64,000 bases of DNA from NCBI GenBank assembly GCA_933228675.1, contig OW121740.1, forward strand, positions 37,795,792 to 37,859,791, read 5' to 3'. Positions 1 through 13,154 of the stretch are shown one piece after another; position 1 is the stretch's first letter, and each line of letters begins with the position of its first letter. The stretch is from Stomorhina lunata (Eukaryota; Arthropoda; Insecta; Diptera; Rhiniidae). Under the pieces are notes generated by a model. That model was not told the DNA's origin. It searched no databases and was given only the letters and a program-made list of their open reading frames with translations. The position numbers were made by a program, and so were the translations under genes.

Positions 1-393
1 ACGAATGAAAGTAAAATTAAAGCCATTTATATTTATTAGCTTCTTTTTTGTGTTATTATAAGATCGGTACCTATTTATGTTGAATGGGTGTATTCGATTT
101 TATATAGAATTTGTAACATATTTTATCTATTAATTTTAATACGCCACTTCATTGTTTTGGACTCATCTTTATGAATAGTGACCCAAATTCCTAAGAATTG
201 TTTAAAAATAGAATGGAAATAAGTCCTTAACTTCTAAACTGTTAAGTGGATTATAAAAAATTTCATGTGGATATATCAGAAGTATTGGGGAATTTTAGTT
301 TTGAACCTGGAAAGCCTAGATTTTACTTGGCGGCACAATCGGCCCCAAAGTAGGGCACCTCAGACTCATAAATCACTAAAAAAAATATTTAGA
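1..393. other. AT-rich flank, no gene seen
   Basis: Non-repetitive AT-rich sequence before the first satellite array. The open frame that begins at 265 runs straight into the array and encodes only low-complexity F/I/K/N repeats, so it is not a gene. A slightly GC-richer patch lies near 330-375. No splice signals or promoter could be supported. Confidence 0.6.
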
Positions 394-2430
394 AAAAAAA
401 TGATAGAAAATTTTTTTATCAAAAATTTTTCTATAGAAAATTTTTTTATCAAAAATTTTTCTATAGAAAATTTTTTTATCAAAAAATTTTCCATAGAAAA
501 TTTTTTTATCAAAAACTTTTCTATAGAAAATTTTTTTATCAAAAATTTTTCAATAGAAAAAAAATTTTTCTATAGAAAATTTTTTTATCAAAAATTTTTC
601 TATAGAAAATTTTTTTATCAAAAATTTTTCTATAGAAAATTTTTTTATCAAAAATTTTTCTATAGAAAATTTTTTTATCAAAAATTTTTCTATAGAAAAT
701 TTTTTTATCAAAAAATTTTCCATAGAAAATTTTTTTATCAAAAACTTTTCTATAGAAAATTTTTTTATCAAAAATTTTTCAATAGAAAAAAAATTTTTCT
801 ATAGAAAATTTTTTTATCAAAAATTTTTCTATAGAAAATTTTTTTATCAAAAATTTTTCTATAGAAAATTTTTTTATCAAAAATTTTTCTATAGAAAATT
901 TTTTTATCAAAAATGTTTCTATAGAAAATTTTTTTATCAAAAATTTTTCTATAGAAAGTTTTTTTATTAAAAATTATTTTATAGAAAATTTTTCTTCTCA
1001 AAAATTTTTCTATAGAAAATTTTTCTTCTCAAAAATTTTTCTATAGAAAATTTTTTTCCAACAATTTTTTTATATAAAATTTGTATTAAATTTTTTTCTG
1101 TTGAAATTTTGTTTATCAAAAATTTTTCTATACAAAATTTTTTTATCAAAAACTTTTCTATAGAAATTTTTTTTATCAAAAATTTTTCTATAGAAAATTT
1201 TTTTATCAAACATTTTTTTATTGAAAATTTTTTTATCTTACATTTTTCTATAGACATTTTTTTATCAAAAATTTTTCTATAGAAATTTTCTTATCAAAAA
1301 TTTTTCTATAGAAAATTTTTTTATCAAAAATTTTTCTATAGAAAATTTTTTTATCAAAAATTTTTCTATAGAAAATTTTCTTATCAAAAATTTTTCTGTA
1401 GAAAATTTTTTTTATCAAAAATGTTTCTATAGAAAATTTTTAAAAGAAAAAGTTTTCTACTTGTTTTTTTTGTAATTTTTTTTTTTCAAAAATTTTGCTA
1501 TAGAAAATTTTTTTATAGAAAATTTTTTTATAAAAAATTTTTTTATCAAAAATTTTTCTATAGAAAATTTTTTTATCAAAAATGTTTCTATAGAAAATTT
1601 TTTTTATCAAAAATTTCTATAGAAAATTTTTTTAACAAAAATTTTTTATAGAAAATTTTTTTAACAAAAATTTTTTTATATAAAATTTTTATTAAATTTT
1701 TTTCTGTTGAAATTTTTTTTATCAAAAATTTTTCTATAGAAATTTTTTTATCAAACATTTTTCTATAGACATTTTTTTATCCAAAATTTTTCTATAGAAA
1801 TTTTTTTTATCGAAAATTTTTCTATAGAAAATTTTTTTATCAAAAATTTTTCTATAGAAAATTTTTTTATCAAAAATTTTTCTACAGAAAATTTTTTTAT
1901 CAAAAATTTTTCTACAGAAAATTTTTTTATCAAAAAATTTTCTATAAAAAATTTTTTTTATCAAAAATTTTTCTATAGAAATTTTTTTTTATCAAAAATT
2001 TTTCTATAGAAAATTTTTTTATCAAAAGTTTCTACAGACAATTTTTTTCTCAAAAATTTCTATAGAAAATTTTTAACAAAAATTTTTTTATAGAAAATTT
2101 TTATTAAAAATTTTTTTATAGAAAATTTTTATTAAATTAAATTTTTCTGAAGAAAATGTATTTATCAAAAATTTTTCAATGGAAAAATTTTTTTATCAAA
2201 CATTTTTCTGTAGACATTTTTTTATCAAAATTTTTTTTTCCAAAATTTTTCTATAGAAAATTTTTTCAACTAAATTTTTTTTTATCAAAAATTAGAACAT
2301 TTTTTTTTATTGAAAACTTTTCTATAGAAACTCTTTTTGTGGAAAATTTTTCTACAAAAAAATGTTTTTATCGAAAATGTTTCTATCAAAAATTTGTCTA
2401 TAGAAAATTTTTATATCAAAAAATTTTTTG
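394..2430 (+). repeat. Satellite array A1, 30-bp unit, homogeneous part
   Basis: Tandem array with a 30-bp period. Each unit contains the palindromic core CTATAGAAAA preceded by a T run, then TTTATCAAAAA. Neighbouring units between 421 and 960 are almost identical; from about 960 onward substitutions and single-base indels accumulate. Blocks are duplicated at a higher order: the diagnostic CCATAG, AAAACTTTTC and CAATAGAAAAAAAA variants at 491-560 recur at 720-790, an offset of 229 bp. Long open frames on both strands are satellite artefacts. Confidence 0.95.
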
Positions 2431-3476
2431 ACGAGAATTTCACAACAGAAAAATATTTTCATCAAAAATTTTTCTATCAAAAATATTTTTATTAAACATT
2501 TTTTATAGAAAAATATTTTTATCCAAAATTTTTATCAAAAATTTTTCTTTAGAAATACTTTTATCGAAGATTTTTTCTAAAGAAAATATTTTTATCAAAA
2601 ATTTTTCTATAAAAAAATTTGTTATCGAAAATTTTTTTAACAAAAAATTAAAATTGGTTTAATCGAAAATTGTTCTATAATTTTTTTTTTTAGAAAATAT
2701 TTCCATAAAAAAATTTTCTATAGAAAAATATTTTTATTGAAAATTTTTCTACAGAAAAATATTTGTATCGAATTTTTTTTTGTATAGAAAATATTTTTAC
2801 CGAAATTTTTTCATTAGAAAAACAATTTAATCGAAGATTTTTCTATAGAAAATATTTTTATCGAAGGTTTTTCTATAGAGAAGTATTTCTATCGATGATT
2901 TTTCTATAGCAAAATATCTTTATCGAAAATGTTTTTATAGTAATTTTTTTCTATGAAAATTTTTATATAAAATTTTGCCATAAAAAAATTTTATATCGAC
3001 AATTTTTCTATAAAAAGATTTTTTATAGAAAATTTATTAATACAACATTTTTTTTCGAAAATTTTTCTACAGAAAAATATTTTTATCGAAAACTTTTCTA
3101 GAGAAAAATATTATTATCGAAATTTTTTTATAGAAAATTTTTTTTTTCAGAAATTTTTTCTTTAGCAAAAAAATTTTATCAAATATTTTTGTATAGAAAA
3201 ATAATTTTATCGAAGATTTTTCTATAGAAAAATATTTTTGTCGATGATTTTTCTATAGAAAAATATTTTTATTGAAAATTTTTTTACAGAAAAATATATT
3301 TTTATCGAAATTTTTTTTTTAAGAAAAATATTTTCAGCAAAATTTTTTCTTTAGAAATAAAATTTTATCAAAGATTTTTCTATAAGTATAGAAAATATTT
3401 TTTTTTTGAAAATATTTTTATCAAAGATTTTTCTTTAGAAAAATATTTTTATCGAAAATAATTCTATAGAAAATTT
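2431..3476 (+). repeat. Satellite array A1, degenerate part
   Basis: Continuation of A1 in which many units carry TATTTTTATCGAAAA instead of TTTTTTTATCAAAAA and unit length drifts around 30-31 bp. CTATAGAAAA is still visible in most units. The decay toward the array edge fits homogenisation by unequal exchange acting mainly in the interior. Confidence 0.85.
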
Positions 3477-3497
3477 AAGCTTAAGCAAGAACGCATT

Positions 3498-3892
3498 TTT
3501 CGCAAACGTTTCTGAGGCTGTTTTATACTATAACGTACGATACCAACCGTAAACCTTAGCAAAGAAGATAAGAGAACAGAATATTCTGGTATGTGATGGA
3601 AATCGATCGTTTTCAAATCGTTCGTTTTCTGATATATTTTTGAAATAATTTTCGGTTATTTCCCCAAGAAAAAATATAATTTTAGTTTAATCCTTTTGAC
3701 TGATATCTAAAAATTATCTAAAAAATATATCTGAAATCGATCGATTTGAAAACGATCGATTTCCATCACATACCGGATTGTTTTGTTTATTGCTCTTTGA
3801 CTTTTCAAATGAATTTGTTTTCTTTAGTTCATGAAACAAAACGATTGAAAGAAAACGGAATCCGTCTTAACATTCTACAAACGTTTGCGAAA
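3498..3892. mobile_element. Fold-back / MITE-like inverted repeat element
   Basis: A perfect 33-bp inverted repeat has arms at 3588-3620 and 3742-3774 (each beginning or ending with GGTATGTGATGG). A second, outer 14-bp perfect inverted repeat, TTTCGCAAACGTTT, sits at 3498-3511 with its complement at 3879-3892. The sequence between outer and inner arms aligns only loosely between the two sides, so the whole looks like an old fold-back element whose inner arms remain identical. No transposase frame and no clear target duplication are seen. Confidence 0.55.
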
Positions 3893-5891
3893 GGTTTAGT
3901 TTCTTTTCATACCCTGCATTTGAGTTGTATTTCATTTTCGATCTGATATAGCTGATGTATATAGTAAGGATATGAGATGGAACGGTCTTTTACACCGTTT
4001 TAGAAAACCGAGACACTTGCTTGTTCGAAAGTAATTGGTTTCATTCATCAGAATGTTCCTGCATAGATTAGGCACCTACAAAATCTTTGTATCAGCTGCC
4101 GTACCAGGGGGATTTTCGCATGATTACCCCTTGGAGTAGTATATTCTGTATTGTTGTTTCATTTCATGCTTAAATCATCGACAAGTGCAAAGTCGATGGG
4201 TGATGAGTCCAAAGACCCAAGCCAGAGGTTTGTATAGAGGGCTGCCCGATCCGAGTCAGACGCCCGCTTGCAGCCGCAACTAATATATTTCGTACTGTCG
4301 TTTTGTACTTAAACAAGCACAATTATCTTAGACCCTTAGACCAAAGATTCTATAATATAAAAATTGTTGCACTTCCATACATTGATTTGGAGTATGGTCG
4401 TTTTGAAAACTCCATAAAAAAGAAAGTATACAGCTTTTACTCTAATTCGAAAACAACTATTCTAGAAGATTATCCATTATATATATAGACCTGATTTAGA
4501 ATCTATACCGGTTGTTTACCTTATCTTCAACTAGGTTGCTCAGGTTACTAGGATGTTCCACGAAGAGCTTAAAGTGGGAATTGGATACAGTCTTAACCTA
4601 GAAACTGGAGACGCCATTCCATTACATCCACTTGTACTGCCATAAAAGTATAGGGCTTCAATTGAAGCTAAGTTTTTAAATTCACTAGCCTTGATCTTTA
4701 TCAATTGGAAACCGAGAAGGGTATCATATGTCCGATCTTGACCAACTATAGTTTCTTATTTCAAAATATCTTTTTCTGTCTGCGCAATGCCACAATACGC
4801 ATTGGTCAAAAAAGCTCAAAATCGTATAGAAAAATATAAATGTTATTAATTACGATTGATGACTTTTTCTGTTCATATTGTGTTGTTCGTATTGTTGGCT
4901 CTGGCCTCTATTATGTTGAAAATATTTAAAAAAAAAATTTTTTTAGCAAAAATTTTCTGCATGATTAAACTTGTATGACCAACATTTGCCAAAAGAGGTA
5001 GACGGACGGACGGATGGACGGACGGAAAGAAGGACAGACCGGCAAACATTTAGTAGAATTGCTAAAATGTTTTCAAAATCTTTGGGTTGCGCAAATATTG
5101 TTTTTTTGTGTTATTATATTTCAAAATTTTGTATCAAAACACAATAGGGAAGTGTTGCCACCTGGTGTGCCATTGATTTGAATTTGAATTGTTGTTTTAT
5201 TATTTCACTTTTCCTCTTATTTCACTTTAGTTTTACAATAACATAATAATATTTCATTATAATTATCTTATTAATTAGAAATTTATTAACATTTATTTTA
5301 GTTTTCGAAAATATTTTTACTAACCCAAAAAAAAAAGTTATTTAACATCAACATCCGTCTGTCCATTCAGCAACAAAGAGCCTCCAACATCCAACATCTA
5401 AATATCTTTCGTTTCAATTGCTTGTTAAATTGAAATAAATATTTTATGTTGTAATTATTGTTATAAAATTTAAATAAAGTATCAATTTTAAAATCAGCAA
5501 GCGTCTTTATTTTCTGTTTCTTTTAGGATAAATCCAAAACTTTCTCCATTTCCAAATATTTCCTTTGTTTCAGTTGAACGAGACTGAGATGAAGCCACCA
5601 AATCCTTTTTCTTGTGGGCGTTTTTGGTTGGGAATTTCACTTATCAGTTGAATTAATGAAGTATGTGTTATGGCATATGAGTGTTTGGAGATGGTTGGAG
5701 GATGTTAATTATGTGTCCATCAGTTGAGTTCCAAGATAATGAGATAGATAAAGCAATAAAAAACTCTTCGCACATTAAAAAATTTGCTTTCCAACACAAA
5801 CTTTTTTAGTTGAATCGCTAACTCGAAACTTTGTAAAGTTTTACACAGAAAACAAATCCAATTCCAAACTAAACTATTTCAAAAAAACCTC
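3893..5891. other. Unique region with a GC-richer island, no gene supported
   Basis: Mixed-composition sequence between arrays A1 and A2. Positions 4060-4290 are clearly GC-richer than their surroundings, with CAGACGCCCGCTTGCAGCC near the end, and could be the remnant of a transposon; I do not recognise it. A 61-codon frame at 4303-4488 starts at a non-ATG codon and has no supporting signal. The remainder, 5050-5890, is AT-rich without visible structure. Confidence 0.45.
4998..5045 (+). repeat. Short GGAC tetranucleotide repeat (GTCY type)
   Basis: Imperfect GGAC/GGAT/GGAA tetranucleotides, equivalent to GTCY on the other strand. This is the proto-microsatellite described within dipteran mini-me/DINE-1 elements, so the surrounding 4.9-5.1 kb may be a decayed copy. 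The element itself is inferred, not shown. Confidence 0.5.
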
Positions 5892-7870
5892 TACACTAGT
5901 CCAAGCGACAACTTTTCTATAGAAAACTAGTCCAAGGGACAAGTTTTCTATAGAAAACTAGTCCAAGGGACAAGTTTTCTATAGAAAACTAGTCCAAGGG
6001 ACAAGTTTTCTATAGAAAACTAGTCCAAGGGACAAGTTTTCTATAGAAAACTAGTCCCAAGGACAAGTTTTCTATAGAAAACTAGTCCCAGGGACAAGTT
6101 TTCTATAGAAAACTAGTCCCAGGGACAAGTTTTCTATAGAAAACTAGTCCCAGGGACAAGTTTTCTATAGAAAACTAGTCCCAGGGACAAGTTTTCTATA
6201 GAAAACTAGTCCCAGGGACAAGTTTTCTATAGAAAACTAGTCCCAGGGACAAGTTTTCTATAGAAAACTAGTCCCAGGGACAAGTTTTCTATAGAAAAAT
6301 AGTCCCTGGACAAGTTTTCTATAGAAAACTAGTCCAAGGGACAAGTTTTCTATAGAAAACTAGTCCAAGGGACAAGTTTTCTATAGAAAACTAGTCCAAG
6401 GGACAAGTTTTCTATAGAAAACTAGTCCAAGGGACAAGTTTTCTATAGAAAACTAGTCCAAGGGACAAGTTTTCTGTAGAAAACTAGTCCAAGGGACAAG
6501 TTTTCTATAGAAAACTAGTCCAAGGGACAAGTTTTCTGTAGATAACTAGTCCAATGGACAAGTTTTCTATAGAAAACTAGTCCAAGGGACTAGTTTTCTA
6601 TAGAAAACTAGTCCAAGGGACAAGTTTTCTATTAAAAACTAGTCCAAGGGACAAGTTTTCTTTAGAAAACTAGTCCAAGAGACAAGTTTTCTATAGAAAA
6701 CTAGTCCAAGGGACAAGTTTTCTATAGAAAACTAGTCAAAGGGACAAGTTTTCTATAGAAAACTAGTCCAAGGACAAGTTTTCTATAGAAAACTAGTCCA
6801 AGGGACAACTTTTCTTTAGAAAACTAGTCCAAACGACAACTTTTCTATAGAAAACTTGTCCTTTCGTCAACTTTTCTATAGAAAACTTGTCCTTTCGTCA
6901 ACTTTTCTATAGAAAACTAGTCCAAGGGACAAGTTTTCTATAGAAAACTAGTCCAAGGGACAAGTTTTCTATAGAAAACTAGTCCAAGGGACAAGTTTTC
7001 TGTAGAAAACTAGTCCAAGGGACAAGTTTTCTATAGAAAACTAGTCCAAGGGACAAGTTTTCTATAGAAAACTAGTCCAAGTGACAAGTTTTCTATAGAA
7101 AACTAGTCCAAGGGACAAGTTTTCTATAGAAAACTAGTCCAAGGACAAGTTTTCTATAGAAAACTAGTCCAAGGGACAAGTTTTCTATAGAAAACTAGTC
7201 AAAGGGACAACTTTTCTTTAGAAAACTAGTCCAAACGACAACTTTTCTATAGAAAACTTGTCCTTTCGTCAACTTTTCTATAGAAAACTAGTCCAAGGGA
7301 CAAGTTTTCTATAGAAAACTAGTCCAAGGGACAAGTTTTCTATAGAAAACTAGTCCAAGGGACAAGTTTTCTATAGAAAACTAGTCCAAGGGACAAGTTT
7401 TCTATAGAAAACTAGTCCAAGGGACAAGTTTTCTATAGAAAACTAGTCCAAATGACAAGTTTTCTATAGAAAACTAGTCCAAGGGACAAGTTTTCTATAG
7501 AAAACTAGTCCAAGGGACAAGTTTTCTATAGAAAACTAGTCCAAGGGACAAGTTTTCTATAGAAAACTAGTCCACGGGACAAGTCTTTTCGTCAACTTTT
7601 CTATAGAAAACTTGTCCTTTCGTCAACTTTTCTATAGAAAACTTGTCCTATCGTCAACTTTTCTATAGAAAACTTGTTCTTGTGTCAACTTTTGTGTATA
7701 AAACTTGTCCTTTCGTCAACTTTTCTATAGAAAACTTGTCCTTTCATCAGTTTTTCTGTAGAATGCTTGTCCTTCCGTAAAAGCTAGTCCAAGGGACAAA
7801 TTTTCTGTGTAAAACTTGTCCTTTCGTCATTTTTTCTATTGACTACTTGTTCTATGGAAAACTTGTCTTA
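5892..7870 (+). repeat. Satellite array A2, 31-bp unit
   Basis: About 64 tandem units of 31 bp. Each joins the palindrome TTTTCTATAGAAAA to a second dyad, CTAGTCCAAGGGACAAG (GTCC pairing with GGAC). Units vary between CCAAGGG and CCCAGGG in runs. Some units at 6835-6915, 7240-7280 and 7570-7860 instead read CTTGTCCTTTCGTCAAC, intermediate between this array and array A3. The block with CTTTAGAAAAC followed by CCAAACGAC near 6803 recurs about 402 bp later, near 7205. Confidence 0.95.
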
Positions 7871-9164
7871 TGGTTTATAAGTTTTACAAGCTGCTTTGTA
7901 ATGGTTAGTTTTTTTATTGGCCTTATCAATTCATACTTCATTTATTTAACATAAAAATTTGGTTTATTTTTTGCAGAAAAATATTAAAACCAGTAAACAA
8001 ATCTGCTATTTTTGGATTTGGTTTTAATTTCGATGGTTTTATTTAGCCGAGTTTTGGTTGCAGCTTATCTGGGTTTTGATGAATTGTTCTGATAGGGAGT
8101 CATATTCCAAAGAACAGTGGTTAACAAAAGGAAACAGATAAATTAACCAAATTATAATATTCAAGGCTATTTTGCTAGACACTGTGTTGTAAGTCTGTCT
8201 GTGAATTTCGAATTTAACTCTCGTCAGTCAGTCAATCCACCCACCACCGCATGTGGTATTTCGGTCTAAAAATAAATAGAAATAAAAATTATTTTAAAAC
8301 ATGTTTGAAAATAAAAAAAATATCTTTTTAAACTTCACATGAAACCAAATATCACAGTTCAAGTGCAGTTTTGATGTTAAAAAACCAAAATAGAGGGAAA
8401 AATTATATTAAAAATAAATAAATAATTAAAATTGAATAAAACTCAAACAAATAAAATGTTAAGTAATTCATTTATTGATCTTTCATTACAAAAACCTGAG
8501 CGATCGATAGACAGACCAAGAAATAGCACTAATATCTCAAAACTGAGTAATAGAAACTCTGACATTTGAATTATTTTGGATCATTTGGATAACAAAATAA
8601 TCAACAAAACAAAGATTTCCATTTCAACAAAAATATTGTTAAGGCAAATTGTGTCGACTTTAGGCAAAAAATATCTCAGAATAGAAAAAAAATAGTTTTC
8701 CCAACCGCACTCAGAAACACCTTAACGTTAACATATCGATTTCAGACAAATTAACAGCAGGCAGCTTTAGCGTAATACGAGTTGCAACCCATTACATGAT
8801 TTTGGTTCGTATCGAACAAAAATAAAACTAAACATAGAAAACTGTATTTTGCTAAATCATTTTTAGGTTTCTCAGGTTTTTCAATACAAAAAATACAGGT
8901 TGATTTTTTTTTTAATTTTATGATCATAGACACAAAATTTAGATTATCTCTATTAACACGTAACGTAATGGTCTACAATATTCAATTGATGGATGAGGTG
9001 TTGATTTAATATTTAAAGTACATAATTATGAAAATTTGCAACGAGTATTGAAATTATTTTTGCATATTTATTATATTCAAGATAAGTGTTACTTGTTAAA
9101 ATTAAATAATCCAGCTGCTGGTTATGATCAAGGTATATTTTAATTATAGTTCCCCAAAACATTT
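7871..9164. other. Unique AT-rich spacer between A2 and A3
   Basis: About 1.3 kb without tandem repeats or a supportable gene. A minus-strand frame at 8751-8933 begins at GTG and has no coding signature. A CAGTCAGTCAATCCACCCACCACC tract near 8223-8246 is mildly low-complexity. Nothing else was recognised. Confidence 0.5.
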
Positions 9165-12100
9165 CTATTGAAAACATGTATATCCTCATTTTTTCTATAA
9201 GAAAAAAAGCAATCGTCGACTTTTCTATAGAAAACTTGCCCTACCTACAACTTTTCTATAAAAAACTTGTCTTATCCACAACTTTTTTACAGAAAACTTG
9301 CTCTACCCACAACTATCCTTTAGAAAACTTGCCCTATAGACAACTTTCCTTTAAAAAACTTGTCCTATCGACAACTTTTCTGTAGAAAACTTGTCCTATC
9401 GACAACTTTTCTGTAGAAAACTTGTCCTATCGACAACTTTTCTATAGAAAACTTGTCCTATCGACAACTTTTCTATAGAAAACTTGTCCTATCGACAACT
9501 CTTCTATAGAAAACTTGTCCTATCGACAACTTTTCTATTGAAAACTTGTCCTATCGACAACTTTTCTATAGAAAACTTGTCCTATCGACAACTTTTCTAT
9601 AGAAAACTTGTCCTATCGACAACTTTTCTATAGAAAACTTGTCCTATCGACAACTTTTCTATAGAAAACTTGTCCTATCGACAACTTTTCTATAGAAAAC
9701 TTGTCCTATCGACAACTTTTCTATAGAAAACTTGTCCTATCGACAACTTTTCTATAGAAAACTTGTCCTATCGACAACTTTTCTATAGAAAACTTGTCCT
9801 ATCGACAACTTTTCTATAGAAAACTTGTCCTATCGACAACTTTTCTATAGAAAACTTGTCCTATCGACAACTTTTCTATAGAAAACTTGTCCTATCGACA
9901 ACTTTTCTATAGAAAACTTGTCCTATCGACAACTTTTCTATAGAAAACTTGTCCTATCGACAACTTTTCTATAGAAAACTTGTCCTATCGACAACTTTTC
10001 TATAGAAAACTTGTCCTATCGACAACTTTTCTATAGAAAACTTGTCCTATCGACAACTTTTCTATAGAAAACTTGTCCTATCGACAACTTTTCTATAGAA
10101 AACTTGTCCTATCGACAACTTTTCTATAGAAAACTTGTCCTATCGACAACTTTTCTATAGAAAACTTGTCCTATCGACAACTTTTCTATAGAAAACTTGT
10201 CCTATCGACAACTTTTCTATAGAAAACTTGTCGTATCGACAACTTTTCTATAGAAAACTTGTCCTATCGACAACTTTTCTATAGAAAACTTGTCCTATCG
10301 ACAACTTTTCTATAGAAAACTTGTCCTATCGACAACTTTTCTATAGAAAACTTGTCCTATCGACAACTTTTCTATAGAAAACTTGTCCTATCGACAACTT
10401 TTCTATAGAAAACTTGTCCTATCGACAACTTTTCTATAGAAAACTTGTCCTATCGACAACTTTTCTATAGAAAACTTGTCCTATCGACAACTTTTCTATA
10501 GAAAACTTGTCCTATCGACAACTTTTCTATAGAAAACTTGTCCTATCGACAACTTTTCTATAGAAAACTTGTCCTATCGACAACTTTTCTATAGAAAACT
10601 TGTCCTATCGACAACTTTTCTATAGAAAACTTGTCCTATCGACAACTTTTCTATAGAAAACTTGTCCTATCGACAACTTTTCTATAGAAAACTTGTCCTA
10701 TCGACAACTTTTCTATAGAAAACTTGTCCTATCGACAACTTTTCTATAGAAAACTTGTCCTATCGACAACTTTTCTATAGAAAACTTGTCCTATCGACAA
10801 CTTTTCTATAGAAAACTTGTCCTATCGACAACTTTTCTATAGAAAACTTGTCCTATCGACAACTTTTCTATAGAAAACTTGTCCTATCGACAACTTTTCT
10901 ATAGAAAACTTGTCCTATCGACAACTTTTCTATAGAAAACTTGTCCTATCGACAACTTTTCTATAGAAAACTTGTCCTATCGACAACTTTTCTATAGAAA
11001 ACTTGTCCTATCGACAACTTTTCTATAGAAAACTTGTCCTATCGACAACTTTTCTATAGAAAACTTGTCCTATCGACAACTTTTCTATAGAAAACTTGTC
11101 CTATCGACAACTTTTCTATAGAAAACTTGTCCTATCGACAACTTTTCTATAGAAAACTTGTCCTATCGACAACTTTTCTATAGAAAACTTGTCCTATCGA
11201 CAACTTTTCTATAGAAAACTTGTCCTATCGACAACTTTTCTATAGAAAACTTGTCCTATCGACAACTTTTCTATAGAAAACTTGTCCTATCGACAACTTT
11301 TCTATAGAAAACTTGTCCTATCGACAACTTTTCTATAGAAAACTTGTCCTATCGACAACTTTTCTATAGAAAACTTGTCCTATCGACAACTTTTCTATAG
11401 AAAACTTGTCCTATCGACAACTTTTCTATAGAAAACTTGTCCTATCGACAACTTTTCTATAGAAAACTTGTCCTATCGACAACTTTTCTATAGAAAACTT
11501 GTCCTATCGACAACTTTTCTATAGAAAACTTGTCCTATCGACAACTTTTCTATAGAAAACTTGTCCTATCGACAACTTTTCTATAGAAAACTTGTCCTAT
11601 CGACAACTTTTCTATAGAAAACTTGTCCTATCGACAACTTTTCTATAGAAAACTTGTCCTATCGACAACTTTTTTATAAAAAACATGTCCTTTTGACAAC
11701 TTTTCTATAGAAAACTTGTCCTATCGACAACTTTTCTATAGAAAACTTGTCCTATCGACAACTTTTCTATAGAAAACTTGTCCTATCGACAACTTTTCTA
11801 TAGAAAACTTGTGCTATCGACAACTTTTCTATAGAAAACTTGTCCTATCGACAACTTTTCTATAGAAAACTTGTCCTATCGACAACTTTTCTATAGAAAA
11901 CTTGTCCTATCGACAACTTTTCTATAGAAAACTTGTCCTATCGACAACTTTTCAATAGAAAACTTGTCCTATCGACAACTTTTCAATAGAAAACTTGTCC
12001 TATCGACAACTTTTCTATAGAAAACTTGTCCTATCGACAACTTTTCTATAGAAAACTTGTCCTATCGACAACTCTTCTATAGAAAACTTGTCCTATCGAC

Positions 12101-12790
12101 AACTTTTCTATAGAAAACTTGTCCTATCGACAACTTTTCTATAGAAAACTTGTCCTATCGACAACTTTTCTATAGAAAACTTGTCCTATCGACAACTTTT
12201 CTATAGAAAACTTGTCCTATCGACAACTTTTCTATAGAAAACTTGTCCTATCGACAACTTTTCTATAGAAAACTTGTCCTATCGACAACTTTTCTATAGA
12301 AAACTTGTCCTATCGACAACTTTTCTATAGAAAATTTGTCATATCGACAACTTTTCTATAGAAAACTTGTCCTATCGACAACTTTTCTATAGAAAACTTG
12401 TCCTATCGACAACTTTTCTATAGAAAACTTGTCCTATCGACAACTTTTCTATAGAAAACTTGTCCTATCGACAACTTTTCTATAGAAAACTTGTCCTATC
12501 GACAACTTTTCTATAGAAAACTTGTCCTATCGACAACTTTTCTATAGAAAACTTGTCCTATCGACAACTTTTCTATAGAAAACTTGTCCTATCGACAACT
12601 TTTCTATAGAAAACTTGTCCTATCGACAACTTTTCTATAGAAAACTTACACTATTGACAACTTTTCTATAGAAAACTTGCCCTATCGACAACTTTTCTAT
12701 AGAAAAATTGCCCTATCGAAAGTTTTATATAGAAAACTTGAACTATAGTCAACCTTACTATAGAAAACTACCCTTAACATCTCTATATAA
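9165..12790 (+). repeat. Satellite array A3, 31-bp unit, highly homogeneous
   Basis: About 117 tandem units of 31 bp joining TTTTCTATAGAAAA to CTTGTCCTATCGACAA (TTGTC pairs with GACAA). From about 9400 to 12640 most units are identical, with isolated variants such as GTCGTATC near 10231, a divergent unit at 11670-11700, and AATAG units near 11953 and 11985. Both ends (9165-9380 and 12640-12790) are strongly degenerate. The unit's TATCG means the array contains over 100 copies of CGATA on the other strand. Confidence 0.97.
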
Positions 12791-13154
12791 AACTCTTCCC
12801 TATATTATACTTTTGTTGTACACTCCTCTGTCCGCTCCTTCATCCATCAGTTATTGGACTAAGGTTACTTGTTGTGGGTTTTAGTGTTATAATTTTCACT
12901 TCAAGTGGAATTTTCCTCATAAACAATACGAGATTAAATTTTTTGTATCCCAATAAATTTTCCCGCATTAAATTCTTTATTTTAACCGCAAAATGATGAA
13001 ATAGGAAATTGCAAAAACAACTAAATAAAAAAAACAATTGAGACAAAAAATAATATCAAATTGTAATCCGAACTTGTCACGTTTAAAATCCACTTGAATG
13101 TACATTCCGGATGAGCTTTAGAATTTCATTACAAATTTTTAAAAAGGCAAGTTT
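12791..13154. other. Spacer between opposed arrays A3 and A4
   Basis: About 360 bp of unique AT-rich sequence forming the loop of the A3/A4 inverted pair. A minus-strand frame at 12840-13046 (68 codons, hydrophobic start) begins at TTG rather than ATG and is not supported as a gene. Confidence 0.6.

Noticed and set aside
265..2431. Open frames encoding FFIKNFSIEN-type repeats
   Set aside because: They follow the 30-bp period (10 codons) of array A1; similar frames occur on the other strand.
9165..12790. CRISPR-like array of about 31-bp repeats with palindromic cores
   Set aside because: There are no spacers: every base belongs to the repeating unit, and the context is an AT-rich insect genome. 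It is satellite DNA.
12840..13046. 68-codon minus-strand frame in the A3/A4 loop
   Set aside because: It starts at TTG rather than ATG; a hydrophobic start is common in AT-rich DNA.
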